Below are positions 19,144 to 28,561 of a stretch of DNA of 64,000 bases, piece by piece. This DNA comes from JBCCGG01 sp039029395 (lineage in GTDB: Bacteria > Pseudomonadota > Alphaproteobacteria > Kiloniellales > JAKSDN01): contig JBCCGG010000008.1 in the NCBI GenBank assembly GCA_039029395.1, positions 89,592 to 153,591 on the forward strand. The letters run 5' to 3'. The number at the start of each line of letters is the position of its first letter. The stretch's first letter is position 1. Position numbers and translations under genes: made by a program. Below the pieces are notes generated by a model that was not told the origin of the DNA, made no database searches, and worked only from the letters and a program-made list of their open reading frames with translations.

Positions 19144-20324
19144 GGCGTGCCACTCGCCTCGGCTTGAATGGCCGCCTTGAGCTGCCGGGCGACCACCGGG
19201 CTCTCGCTGTCGTGCAGGTTCTCCGCGCCGAGCCACAGGGTGTTGCCGTGGTGGGCGGCGACGAAGATGCGCGGCTCGCCGGCCAGCAGGGCTTTGGAGA
19301 TGTCCTCGGCCTGGAGTCCGGCGAGCGGCCCCTCGAAGCCGAGCAAGAGATAGGGTGCCCGTCCTTCATTGGAGATCAGCCATCGCTGGGTCACGCCGTC
19401 GATGTCGGCAAGCGCCTCCGCGATGGCTTCAAGCCGGTCGCGCCAAGCCTCTTGATCGCGCGCGTGGTTCCGCTGCTGATACTCCTCCAGGGCGACCAGC
19501 ATGCCAACGATCTGCTCCTTGCCGACCTTGAGGCTCCGGCCCAGGCCCATGTAGCGGTTCAGAGGATCGCTGACTCCGGTGGTCTCCGCCAGCACGTCGA
19601 CATCCTGGTGCTGCAAGGCCATGGCGCGCACCAGAGTCTCGCGACAGGCGACGAAGCCGCTGGCTGCCGGGCCCTGCATGGCCTTGCTCGCGGTAAAGAC
19701 CACCGCATCGGCGCCGGTCGCGACCAGGGCCCGCAGGTTGTCGGCCGGTGGCAAGGCCATGGAGCCGTCGACGATGACCCGGATGCTCTTTTGGTGTGCG
19801 AGCGCCACCACCTGTTCGAGCGGCGGAACGCCGGCCTGGTCCTTGTAGGGCTGGCCCGTGCAATCGTAGAACACGCAGGCGACATCACCGTCGAGCGCGG
19901 CGCCGAGGCGTCCCAAGGAATCCGGTGTGCCGGCGTCGATCAAGCGCAGCTTCGCGCCGGTCGCCCGCACCGAGAAGTCATAGTAGCCGCGATGCTGCTG
20001 GAACATGACGACCTGGTTGGGTGGCTTGAGGCGACGGGGCAGGGCCTTGATGCGCGCCGGATTTTCGCCGGCGACGCAGGCCGCCACCGCAAGCGTGATC
20101 CCGGCCGAGGCGCCCGGCGTGGCATAGCCGGACTCGGCCCCAGTCGCCGTGGCAATTGCGCGGCCGGCCCGCTCTTGTAGCTCGCTGATCGGCAGAAAGA
20201 CCCCTGCCGCTTCGTTCATCGCGGCGATGACGCCGGGGCTCAAGGCCGAGTTGCCCATCTTGGTCCAGGGACCCGTGGCATTGATGACCGGGCTGAGCCC
20301 GAGATCCGCTAAGGCTGATGACAT
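19140..20324 (-). CDS. SelA-family PLP-dependent enzyme (selenocysteine synthase-like lyase/aminotransferase fold)
   Basis: A 394-residue fold-type I PLP enzyme related to SelA and D-glucosaminate-6-phosphate ammonia-lyase. The N-terminus carries the family opening INATGPWTKMGNS. The cofactor-binding aspartate is in VIVDGSMALPP (D186), and the PLP lysine is K214 in FTASKAMQGP. No selenocysteine genes (selB, selD, selC) are in the window, and the length is short for SelA, so an amino acid or amino sugar lyase is more likely than Sec-tRNA synthesis. It is translationally coupled to the pseudo-hydrolase and lies 44 bases after an FkbM methyltransferase gene. Confidence 0.75.
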   Translation of the reverse strand: MSSALADLGLSPVINATGPWTKMGNSALSPGVIAAMNEAAGVFLPISELQERAGRAIATATGAESGYATPGASAGITLAVAACVAGENPARIKALPRRLKPPNQVVMFQQHRGYYDFSVRATGAKLRLIDAGTPDSLGRLGAALDGDVACVFYDCTGQPYKDQAGVPPLEQVVALAHQKSIRVIVDGSMALPPADNLRALVATGADAVVFTASKAMQGPAASGFVACRETLVRAMALQHQDVDVLAETTGVSDPLNRYMGLGRSLKVGKEQIVGMLVALEEYQQRNHARDQEAWRDRLEAIAEALADIDGVTQRWLISNEGRAPYLLLGFEGPLAGLQAEDISKALLAGEPRIFVAAHHGNTLWLGAENLHDSESPVVARQLKAAIQAEASGTP

Positions 20325-20368
20325 GATCAGATACACCAAAGGCGCTTGGAGGTGAGCCGGGACCAAAG

Positions 20369-21160
20369 CTACGGGATCGTATGGCCGTCGCCAAGCCGGG
20401 CATAGACGTCGCCGGAGGGCTCGTTGGGACCCCGTGCCGCGAGCCAGGCCTCGAGGTCCCTGCGGTCCCGCCAATCGTCGAAGATCAAGCGTTTGCGCTC
20501 GCCCAGCGAGATATTGAAGCGGTAGGGGCCGAGCTGGGCCAGGCGCTCTAGGCAGGCGGCGGCCTGCTCCGGCGCGGCCGGGATGACCTCGAAGGAAAGG
20601 GCGGGCAGAGGCCGGGACAGCCCAGCCAAGACCTCGGCCTCGAAGCCCTCCACGTCGATCTTGCAGAAATCCGGCCGGCCATGGGCGGCGATCAGGGCGT
20701 CCAGGGTGGTGACCTGGACCTCGACCCGCTCCTGCCAGCGGGCGCCGGCAAACCGTCGGTTGGCTGAGACCTGTCGGCGCCAGTCCTCGGACAGGGTCGA
20801 GAGGGTCGGTGTCCCTTGGCTGACCTGCAGGCTGGCCCGGCCGGGTTTGGCGCCCGCTGCCGCTTCTACCAGGGTGACCGCGGGGTGGCGGCCGTAGAAT
20901 CGCCGCAAGACGGTCATGATCCGTGGCTGGGGCTCGAGCGCGACGACCCGGGCACCCAGATGGGTGAAGGCGCGCACCCGGTCGCCCAGATGGGCGCCGA
21001 TGTCGAAGCAGAGATCGCCCGGCTTGACGAAGGCCCCGTAGTGGCGCCGCGCTTGGATCCGGCGCAGGGGATTGCCGTGATAGATCACCAGGGAGCGGGC
21101 GAGACCGCTGGCGCGGCGCAAGCGCGCGGCGACGTCGGTGGTTGAGCCTGATGGCGCCAT
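20369..21160 (-). CDS. FkbM-family methyltransferase
   Basis: A 263-residue SAM-dependent methyltransferase. The SAM-binding loop is CFDIGAHLGDRVRAFTHLG, followed by the acidic strand end VVALEPQP. The FkbM hallmark FCKIDVEGFEAEVLAGL lies in the second half. These enzymes usually O-methylate sugars or small acceptors in exopolysaccharide or secondary metabolism. I start at 21160, since the upstream ATG at 21250 would add an atypical 30-residue tail. It leads the reverse-strand trio with the SelA-like enzyme and pseudo-hydrolase. Confidence 0.8.
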   Translation of the reverse strand: MAPSGSTTDVAARLRRASGLARSLVIYHGNPLRRIQARRHYGAFVKPGDLCFDIGAHLGDRVRAFTHLGARVVALEPQPRIMTVLRRFYGRHPAVTLVEAAAGAKPGRASLQVSQGTPTLSTLSEDWRRQVSANRRFAGARWQERVEVQVTTLDALIAAHGRPDFCKIDVEGFEAEVLAGLSRPLPALSFEVIPAAPEQAAACLERLAQLGPYRFNISLGERKRLIFDDWRDRRDLEAWLAARGPNEPSGDVYARLGDGHTIP

Positions 21161-21315
21161 GACGGCCGGAAGCCTACACCCTTGGCCGGCGGAAAGTGCG
21201 CATTTCGGACGTATGTCCCTCAAATGCCCAATAGCCCGTCCGCGGCCCATTCATGAATTGTTGATCGGGGCTTTGTAAAATTTTCGTCGCAGGTCTGTAG
21301 CCGGACGGAGGAACC

Positions 21316-22062
21316 ATGAGCAAAAAGCGCAGAGCGCCCAGCGCGGGACCATTCTGGGTTTCGAGCGCGCTGCTGGTCGTCGTCTCCGTGGCGGCGGTCG
21401 GTTTCGGGCTGTCGGGCGCACAAGGGATTGCCCGGACGCCGGTCGAACCGATCGCGAGCCCGGCGCCGCCGAGCGCGCCGGAACCCGCCCCGGTCGCGGG
21501 GGCCAAGCCGCCGGCACCCGAGGAGACCGCCCATCAGGCGCGCCTGCGGGCCGAGCTCTTGGGAGAGACTGCCCAGCTTCTGGCCAAGCACCCGCCGCTT
21601 CGCTTCGACGAGCTCGCGGACGCCGCCGAGACGGTCGAGGTGATCGCCCTGGCCGGCGCCGAGACGATACCACCCGAACCCGACGAGACCCAAGATTACG
21701 AGTCCTACAAGCAGGCCGCCCTGGGCCAGCGTGAGCTGGTCGCCCTGCACATCACCCGCAAGGAGCCCTTCGTGCTCATGCTGTTGTCGGATGGACCGGT
21801 CACCTATGACGTGCAGACCCAGGTTTCCGGCGCTCTACGGGGTGTGCTGATCTCCTCCTCCGCGCCCTCGACCATCGCGGGCCTGCCGGACGAGGTGCCG
21901 CTCGAGATCGTCACCGACGGCGCCGAGACCGCGCCCTTCGACCGGCGGCCCAGCCCGCGAGACGACCAGGAGATCCTCGAGCGGGAGCTCAGGACGGTCT
22001 TCCCCGAGCAGGAGATCGGCATCAAGCGGCACGACGGACAGCCGGTGATCCTGGTCAGGTAG
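21316..22062 (+). CDS. Hypothetical membrane-anchored protein
   Basis: A 248-residue protein I do not recognise. The basic N-terminus (KKRR) precedes one hydrophobic segment at about 13-33, so it is probably a signal anchor with a periplasmic domain. A proline/alanine-rich linker follows at about 40-70, then an alpha/beta region and an acidic C-terminus. The start follows a GGAGGAACC site. Its end overlaps the convergent speE end by eight bases. Third-position bias matches its neighbours, so it is a resident gene. No function is assigned. Confidence 0.7.
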   Translation: MSKKRRAPSAGPFWVSSALLVVVSVAAVGFGLSGAQGIARTPVEPIASPAPPSAPEPAPVAGAKPPAPEETAHQARLRAELLGETAQLLAKHPPLRFDELADAAETVEVIALAGAETIPPEPDETQDYESYKQAALGQRELVALHITRKEPFVLMLLSDGPVTYDVQTQVSGALRGVLISSSAPSTIAGLPDEVPLEIVTDGAETAPFDRRPSPRDDQEILERELRTVFPEQEIGIKRHDGQPVILVR

Positions 22063-22906
22063 GCACCAGTGCCGCGATATCTGCCGGTAAAGCGAAGGCC
22101 GCCCGGTGAAAGGCCGGGGTGTAGAAGCGCGTCTTCAAGCCGAGCGCCTGGTGGCGTTCGGCGAGCTTGGCCTCGGGCACCTGGCGCAAGGCCGGATCGT
22201 CGCTGGCCCAGCTGAAGGCCATGTAGCCGCCGGCGAAGACCGGCACCGCGACGATGTAAAAGGTAACGTCGGCGAAGACGCTCTTGAGATTGCGGCCGGC
22301 CTTGGCGACCGCCTCGGGATAGAGGAACGGCATGCCCAATTGGCTGATCACGATGCCGCCGGGATTGAGCCGCCGCTTGCAGTCGGCATAGAAAGACTCT
22401 GTGAAGAGCACCTCGCCGGGGCCGGGCAGGGGATCGGTGGAATCGACCAGGATCAGATCGAAGCTCTCCTGACTTTCGGCCATGAACTTGACACCGTCCT
22501 CGAAGCGCATCTCCAGGCGCGGCTCCTCGAAGGCGCCGTCGGCAAGCGCCGGCAGATGCTCGCGGCAGCAGACGACGACCCGCTCGTCGAGTTCCACCAG
22601 AGTCACCTTCTCCACCGGGTGCTTGAAGACCTCGCGCAGGGTGCCGCCGTCGCCGCCGCCGATCACCAGCACCCGCTCGGCCGCGCCATGGGCCAAGAGC
22701 GGCACCTGGGCGATCATCTCGTGATAGGCGCATTCGTCGGCCTCGGTGGTTTGGACGATGCCGTCGAGCGCCAGCGTGCGCCCGAAGCGTTTATGGTCGA
22801 AAATCACCAGATCTTGGAACGGCGATTTCTCCCGGTGGATCTCGCGCTCCACCTGGAAACGGATAATCAGATCCGCCGCGTCGTCCTCGTCGAACCACTG
22901 AGTCAT
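22055..22906 (-). CDS. speE: Spermidine synthase (SpeE)
   Basis: A 283-residue aminopropyltransferase. The cofactor motif VLVIGGGDGGTLREV, the acidic strand TLVELDERVV, and the gate aspartate motif LILVDSTDPLPGPGEVLF are all present, as in SpeE enzymes that make spermidine from putrescine and decarboxylated SAM. The start at 22906 follows AGGAAG; the upstream in-frame ATG would add a non-conserved tail. No speD is nearby. A GNAT gene lies upstream on the same strand, 74 bases away. Confidence 0.92.
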   Translation of the reverse strand: MTQWFDEDDAADLIIRFQVEREIHREKSPFQDLVIFDHKRFGRTLALDGIVQTTEADECAYHEMIAQVPLLAHGAAERVLVIGGGDGGTLREVFKHPVEKVTLVELDERVVVCCREHLPALADGAFEEPRLEMRFEDGVKFMAESQESFDLILVDSTDPLPGPGEVLFTESFYADCKRRLNPGGIVISQLGMPFLYPEAVAKAGRNLKSVFADVTFYIVAVPVFAGGYMAFSWASDDPALRQVPEAKLAERHQALGLKTRFYTPAFHRAAFALPADIAALVPT

Positions 22907-22980
22907 GGGGGCAGCTTCCTTTCGCGCGGGTTCCCGTGCGGCATCTTCTTCAATTTCATGGCGCGGACAAGAGGGTGCCG

Positions 22981-23442
22981 TCACACCAGCCGCTTCAGGA
23001 AGTAAACCCGGTCGTAACCGTCCTCGGTGCGGCGCTCGGTGATCTGGTATCCGAGGCGCTCATAGAATGGGAAGTTCTCGGTCATCTTGACGTTGGTATA
23101 GAGCCGGATCCCACCGAGCCCGAGCTCCTGGGCGCGCTCTTCGGCGAAGGTCATAAGGCGGCGGCCCAAGCCCTGGCCGTGGTGGGCCGGGTCGAGCGCC
23201 ACGTTCTCGACGAAGAGGTGGTCGGCGCGCGCCATCAACACGATGAAGCCGGCGACGTCAGCGTCGTGCTCCAAGACATGGACCAAGCCGGCCGCAATCT
23301 GGTCCTGGTAGTCGGCCAGCATGGGCCCGGGCTTTTTGCCCATGCGCGCGACGTACTTGCCGTAGGCCGCCTCCGCGCAAGCTAGTATGGCGGGCAGGTC
23401 GGCGGCCCGGGCCGGTCGGATCGGCGCCGCCCGTTCAGCCAC
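22981..23442 (-). CDS. GNAT-family N-acetyltransferase
   Basis: A 153-residue GNAT enzyme with the acetyl-CoA motif A pattern HHGQGLGRRLM and the C-terminal NFPFYERLGYQ motif B. The substrate cannot be predicted. The start is GTG at 23442, which overlaps the stop of the large glutamate dehydrogenase gene by eight bases, so it is co-translated from the gdh transcript. Whether it acts on a protein in that pathway is open. Confidence 0.88.
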   Translation of the reverse strand: MAERAAPIRPARAADLPAILACAEAAYGKYVARMGKKPGPMLADYQDQIAAGLVHVLEHDADVAGFIVLMARADHLFVENVALDPAHHGQGLGRRLMTFAEERAQELGLGGIRLYTNVKMTENFPFYERLGYQITERRTEDGYDRVYFLKRLV

Positions 23443-26400
23443 CGACCATGGTCTTGAGCTGGCGGTTGGCGACCGCGAGCATCGCGAAGTCCGGCGATCC
23501 GGAGGCCTGCAGCTCGCCGAGCAGCTGCTGGGAACGGGTCACCATCGGCCGCCGGGCATCGGCCCAGGCTTCGATCACGGCATCCGGCTTGGCGCCGTCG
23601 GTCGCGCGCTCCAAGATGCGCAGAGAGAGCCCGGCCTGGTGACCGAACAGGTCGTCGATCACCGCGGTCACCGCCAGCTTGTCCCAAGCGGTATCGGTCG
23701 ATAGCTGACCGGCCGCCCGGCGCAGCCAGTTGAAGCCGAAGCGCTCGCCGATGTTGAAGTAGATCTGGGCCGCCTGGAGCACCGGCATGCCGAGCTGGCG
23801 GGCGATCCGCACAATGTCGCAAACCGGCGCCAAGGGCGCCAGGCCGGCGATCCGCCGGGCCAGGGTCTCCGGCACGTTCTGGCTGATGAAGTCCTTGGCG
23901 CGCTTGTCGAGGATCTCCCGGTCGCGCTTGGAGATCAGACTTTCTAGGTTGTCACAAAGGTCGTGGACCCCACCGCCGAAGGCCTCGATCTCGCTCTTGA
24001 CGTCGATCGGCGGCTCGGTCTGGCTCAAGAACCAGGTGGTCACCCGTTCAACCAGGCGGCCGCACTCGATCAGCATGGCGGACTGCACAGACGCCGGCAC
24101 CTTGTTGTCGAGCGCCTCGATCTCCTGCCACAGCTTATCGATGCCGAAGATATCCCGCGCGATGATGTAGGCGCGGACAATCTGGTCGGCCGGCATGCCG
24201 GTGCGCTCGCGCACCTCGTGAACGAAGGTGATGCCCTCGCGGTTGACCACCTCGTTGGTGACGACCGTGGCGATGATCTCCCGGCGCAGACGGTGGCCGA
24301 GGATCTCTTTCTTGTACTTCTTGCGCAGATCGGTCGGGAAGTAGTCGATCAGGTCCTCGCCGACGTAGGGGTCGTCCGGCAGGTCCGAGGCCAGCAGCTC
24401 GTCGTAGAGCACGATCTTCGAGTAGGACAGCAGGACCGCGAGCTCGGGCCGGGAGAAGGCGATGCCTTGCTTCTGGCGATCGCCCACGGTCTCGTCGTCG
24501 GGCAGGTTCTCGACCGCCCGGTCGAGCAACCCGGCCCGTTCGAGCGCCCGCATGAAGCGCGCGGTGCGATCGATCAAGTGGGCGCCCAGCTGATGGGTCA
24601 CCGTGATTGCCTGGGTTTGCAGGTAATTGTCGCGTAAGACCAGCTCGCCGACCTCGTCGGTCATGCGCTCGAGCAGCTTGTCGCGTTGCTTGCGGGTCAT
24701 GTCGCCGGCGCCCTCGACTCCACCCAGCAGGATCTTGATGTTGACCTCGTGGTCCGAGCAGTCGACGCCGGCCGAGTTGTCGATAGAATCGGTGTTGCAG
24801 CGCCCGCCGTTCATGCCGTACTCGATGCGCGCGTTCTGGGTCATGCCCAGATTGGCGCCCTCGCCGACCACCTTGGCGCCGAGCTCCCGGGCATTGATGC
24901 GCAGGGCATCGTTGGTTCGGTCGCCGGCATCCGCGTTGGACTCGTGGGTCGCCTTGACATAGGTGCCGATGCCGCCGAACCAGAGCAGCTCGATGTCGGC
25001 CTTGAGCATCGCGGTGATCAGCTCGTTGGGCGTGATCTGATCGGTCTTCAGCCCGAACACCTTCTTCATCTCCGGCGTCACTTTGATCGACTTCGCCTTG
25101 CGGTCGAAGATGCCGCCGCCCTTGGAGATCAGCTTGGCGTCGTAGTCGGTCCAGGCCGAGCGCGGCAGCTTGAAGAGGCGATCGCGCTCCTTCCAGGTCT
25201 TGGCCGCGTCCGGGTTGGGATCGACGAAGATGTGCATGTGGTTGAAGGCACCGACCAGCTTGATGTGCTGTGACAGCAGCATGCCGTTGCCGAACACGTC
25301 GCCCGACATGTCGCCGCAACCGACGCAGGTGAAGTCCTCGTTCTGGGTGTCCTTGCCGATCTCCCGGAAGTGACGCTTGACCGACTCCCAGGCGCCGCGC
25401 GCGGTGATGCCCATCTTCTTATGGTCGTAGCCGGCCGAGCCGCCCGAGGCGAAGGCGTCGTCGAGCCAAAAGCCGTAGTCCACCGAGACGCCGTTGGCGA
25501 TGTCCGAGAAGGTCGCGGTGCCCTTGTCGGCGGCGACCACCAGATAGGGGTCGTCCTGGTCGTAGCGCACGACCCGGGTCGGTGGGATGACATCGTCGCC
25601 CTGCAGGTTATCGGTGATATCCAGCAGGCCCCGGATGAAGAGCTTGTAGCAGGCGATGCCTTCGTCCTGGAAGGCCGCGCGCCCGGCATCGGGCGGCGGG
25701 GGCTGCTTGACCACGAAGCCGCCCTTGGAGCCGACCGGCACGATGACCGCGTTCTTGACCTGCTGGGCCTTGACCAGACCGAGGATCTCGGTGCGGAAAT
25801 CCTCGCGCCGGTCGGACCAGCGCAGGCCGCCGCGCGCGACCTTGCCGAAACGCAAGTGCACGCCCTCGACCTTCGGGCTGTAGACGAAGATCTCGCGGAA
25901 CGGGCGCGGCAGGGGCAGCTCGTCGATGTTCGAGGAATCGAGCTTGAAGGAGGCGTACCTCTTCTCGCCGCCGCCGGCGCTCTTCATGTAGAAGTTGGTC
26001 CTCAGCGTCGACTCGATGACATTGAGGAAGCGCCGGATGATGCGGTCTTCGTCCAGGTTGGAGACGTCGTCGAGCAGCGCGCGAATGTCCTTGGCGATCG
26101 CGTCGGCCTCCTTGGCGTCGGCGCTGTCCGGGTTGAAGCGGGCTTCGAAGAGGTCGACCAGGCGGCGCGTGATCTTCGGGTTGCGCCTGAGAGTCTCCTC
26201 CATGTACTCCTGGGAGAAGGGTATCTGGGCCTGGCGCAGGTACTTGCAGAAGGCCCGGATCACGATCACTTCGCGCGACGTCAGCCCGGCGGCGAGCACC
26301 AGCTTGTTGAAGCCGTCGTTTTCCATCTCGCCGAACCAGACCCGTCGATAGGCCTCGTGGAAGGCGTCCTTGACCGCCGAGAGGTCGACCGGCGCGCCGT

Positions 26401-28270
26401 CCTCGGTGACAGTGTCGAAGTCGTTGATCCAGACCGGCTGGCGGTCGTCGGTCAGATGGATCTCGTAGGGCACCTCGCCGATCACCTTAAGTCCCATGTG
26501 CTCTAGCATCGGCAGCACGTCGCTGAGCGGCACCGGGTTGCCCGCCAGGTAGATCTTGAAGCGCAGCTGGTGGGCCTCGGACTCGATCGGCCGGTAGAGA
26601 TTCATGGCGATCGATTTCGACGCGACCGCGTCCTCGATGCGTTCTATGTCGAAAACCGCGATGTGCTCGTTGTAGTTATCCTGATAGCTCGCCGGGAAGG
26701 CCATGGCATAGCGCCGCAGATAGCGGATGCCCTGTTCCTCGCCGCGCGCCTCGATCATCGCGCCCTCCAGGCGGTCGACCCAAGAGCGCGCCGCCTCGAC
26801 CAGCTTCTCTTCCAGCACGGCGATGTCCACGTCGGGCACCGCGCCCTGGGTGGTGCGCACGATAATGTGCAACCGGGCTAAGGCCTCGTCCGTCAAATGG
26901 GTATAGAAGGTGTCGACCGTGCCTTCGTAGGCTTCGGCCAGGATTTTCGTGACCTTGCGGCGCAGCGCGGAATCGAAGCGGTCGCGCGGTACGAAGACCA
27001 GCGCCGAGATGAAGCGCTCGAAGGCGTCCCGGCGCACGAACAGTGCGACCCGCTGGCGCTCCTGCAGGTGCAGGATGCCGAGCGCGGTGTCGCACAGCTC
27101 CTGGTCTGAGATCTGGAACAGCTCGTCGCGCGGATAGCTGTCGAGAATGTGCATCAGCGACTTGCCGTCGTGGCTCCTGGGCTCGAAGCCGGCGCGCTCG
27201 ACGACCCGCTCGACCTTGTCGCGCAGCATGGGGATCTCGCGCGAGCTGCGGGAATAGGACACCGAGGTGAAGAGGCCGGCAAAGAGCTGCTCGCCCACCA
27301 CATGGCCCTTGGCGTCGAAATTCTTGACCGCGATGGTGTCCAAGTGGACCCGCCGGTGGACGGTTGCCTTGCGGTTGGCCTTGGCGACGCGCAGCAGATT
27401 GGGTTGCTTGAGGAAGGCGCTGACCTCGGCCGGCAGGGTGCCCAGGTTGCGCAGGCCCGCGAACATGGAGACCGAGGGGTCGCGCAGTACGCCGAGGCCG
27501 CCTTCGTCGGGCACCCGAGTGATCGCGTCCTTGCCCTTGCCCTCGAAGGTGTAGTGACGGTAGCCCAAGAAGGTGAAGTGGTCGTCGGCCAGCCACTCGA
27601 GGAAGGCCCGGCCGCTCGCGACCTCGTTCTCGGGCACCGGCGGCGGCGTCTTCTGGAAGCTCTCGATCACCTCCTGGAGCTTGCCGCGCATGGTTTGCCA
27701 ATCCTCGACCGCGGCGCGCACGTCGCTGAGCACCGCTTCCAGACCCTCCCGGATCGCCTCGTGGCGCTCGTGGGGCTGCTCGCTGATCTGGGCGTGGATG
27801 AAGGATTCCGAGGCGGCGTCCTTGGGGCCCTCGCCGTGGGGGTAAAGCTCGATAAGCTGGCCCTTGTCGCCGCGGGTCGCATGCAGGATCGGGTGGATCA
27901 CCAGGTGGACTTCCGCCTCTTGGCGGTTAAGCTCGGCCGTCACGGAGTCAACGATGAATGGCATATCGTCGTTGATGATCTCGACGATCGTGTGGCTGGA
28001 GCGCCAGCCGTGCTCCTCCATCTTCGGATTGTAGACCCGCACGCTCGGGGTTGCGGCCTGGCGCTTTTGGGCTAGGCCCAGCAAGGAGAGGGCGGCGCCG
28101 TAGAGGTTGTCCGGGGTCTCGCTCAGGATGTCATCGGCCGGGACATTGGCGTAGAACTGCTCGACGAAGCGCCCGGCAATCGCGGCCCGCTCAGGGGTCA
28201 GGCGCTGGCGCACCCGATTGAGTACCTGCTCGATGAGATCGCTCTTAAGGTCTAGTGTTTTGACAGCCAT
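23435..28270 (-). CDS. gdh2: NAD-specific glutamate dehydrogenase, large GDH-180 type
   Basis: A 1611-residue enzyme of the 180-kDa NAD-GDH class found in proteobacteria and streptomycetes. A long regulatory N-terminal half (to about residue 700) has ACT-like segments. The catalytic domain follows, with VPVGSKGGFVVKQ around the substrate lysine and the signature CGDMSGDVFGNGML, then a C-terminal helical domain. It oxidises glutamate to 2-oxoglutarate and ammonia with NAD+, a catabolic role. The ATG at 28270 has a GGGGGAG site upstream. The GNAT gene follows with overlap. The phage-like island begins upstream of its promoter. Confidence 0.95.
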   Translation of the reverse strand: MAVKTLDLKSDLIEQVLNRVRQRLTPERAAIAGRFVEQFYANVPADDILSETPDNLYGAALSLLGLAQKRQAATPSVRVYNPKMEEHGWRSSHTIVEIINDDMPFIVDSVTAELNRQEAEVHLVIHPILHATRGDKGQLIELYPHGEGPKDAASESFIHAQISEQPHERHEAIREGLEAVLSDVRAAVEDWQTMRGKLQEVIESFQKTPPPVPENEVASGRAFLEWLADDHFTFLGYRHYTFEGKGKDAITRVPDEGGLGVLRDPSVSMFAGLRNLGTLPAEVSAFLKQPNLLRVAKANRKATVHRRVHLDTIAVKNFDAKGHVVGEQLFAGLFTSVSYSRSSREIPMLRDKVERVVERAGFEPRSHDGKSLMHILDSYPRDELFQISDQELCDTALGILHLQERQRVALFVRRDAFERFISALVFVPRDRFDSALRRKVTKILAEAYEGTVDTFYTHLTDEALARLHIIVRTTQGAVPDVDIAVLEEKLVEAARSWVDRLEGAMIEARGEEQGIRYLRRYAMAFPASYQDNYNEHIAVFDIERIEDAVASKSIAMNLYRPIESEAHQLRFKIYLAGNPVPLSDVLPMLEHMGLKVIGEVPYEIHLTDDRQPVWINDFDTVTEDGAPVDLSAVKDAFHEAYRRVWFGEMENDGFNKLVLAAGLTSREVIVIRAFCKYLRQAQIPFSQEYMEETLRRNPKITRRLVDLFEARFNPDSADAKEADAIAKDIRALLDDVSNLDEDRIIRRFLNVIESTLRTNFYMKSAGGGEKRYASFKLDSSNIDELPLPRPFREIFVYSPKVEGVHLRFGKVARGGLRWSDRREDFRTEILGLVKAQQVKNAVIVPVGSKGGFVVKQPPPPDAGRAAFQDEGIACYKLFIRGLLDITDNLQGDDVIPPTRVVRYDQDDPYLVVAADKGTATFSDIANGVSVDYGFWLDDAFASGGSAGYDHKKMGITARGAWESVKRHFREIGKDTQNEDFTCVGCGDMSGDVFGNGMLLSQHIKLVGAFNHMHIFVDPNPDAAKTWKERDRLFKLPRSAWTDYDAKLISKGGGIFDRKAKSIKVTPEMKKVFGLKTDQITPNELITAMLKADIELLWFGGIGTYVKATHESNADAGDRTNDALRINARELGAKVVGEGANLGMTQNARIEYGMNGGRCNTDSIDNSAGVDCSDHEVNIKILLGGVEGAGDMTRKQRDKLLERMTDEVGELVLRDNYLQTQAITVTHQLGAHLIDRTARFMRALERAGLLDRAVENLPDDETVGDRQKQGIAFSRPELAVLLSYSKIVLYDELLASDLPDDPYVGEDLIDYFPTDLRKKYKKEILGHRLRREIIATVVTNEVVNREGITFVHEVRERTGMPADQIVRAYIIARDIFGIDKLWQEIEALDNKVPASVQSAMLIECGRLVERVTTWFLSQTEPPIDVKSEIEAFGGGVHDLCDNLESLISKRDREILDKRAKDFISQNVPETLARRIAGLAPLAPVCDIVRIARQLGMPVLQAAQIYFNIGERFGFNWLRRAAGQLSTDTAWDKLAVTAVIDDLFGHQAGLSLRILERATDGAKPDAVIEAWADARRPMVTRSQQLLGELQASGSPDFAMLAVANRQLKTMVGG

Positions 28271-28561
28271 TCCGCTAACTCCCCCAAGTCGCCGGCTATT
28301 AATCCTATTTGGATTTCTCCAGAAGACCTAGGCTAACCCATTCTTATCGCGAAGTGGAGCCAAAGCTGCGACATCCACTAGGGAGCCAGCGACACCTGCC
28401 GGGCCAACCGGGGCGCCCAGGAAAGTGGCCGGGCTTTACCGCCCGGAGCTTCAGATTGGCGCAAAGGCAACGGCGTTTGCCAGAAAGGCCTATTTGGTCT
28501 CGGTCCAAAAATCAGGACCTTACAGGGCATTTGGAAAACTCCTTGAGCCGGGGTCAGTGCG
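28271..28561. other. Junction between the gdh promoter region and the phage-related island
   Basis: These 291 bases hold the ribosome-binding site and presumably the promoter of the reverse-strand gdh gene, and the left end of the phage-related island. The 9-base word CCTATTTGG occurs twice (28306 and 28490). I could not identify a convincing attL core. No gene on either strand is supported here. Confidence 0.5.
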
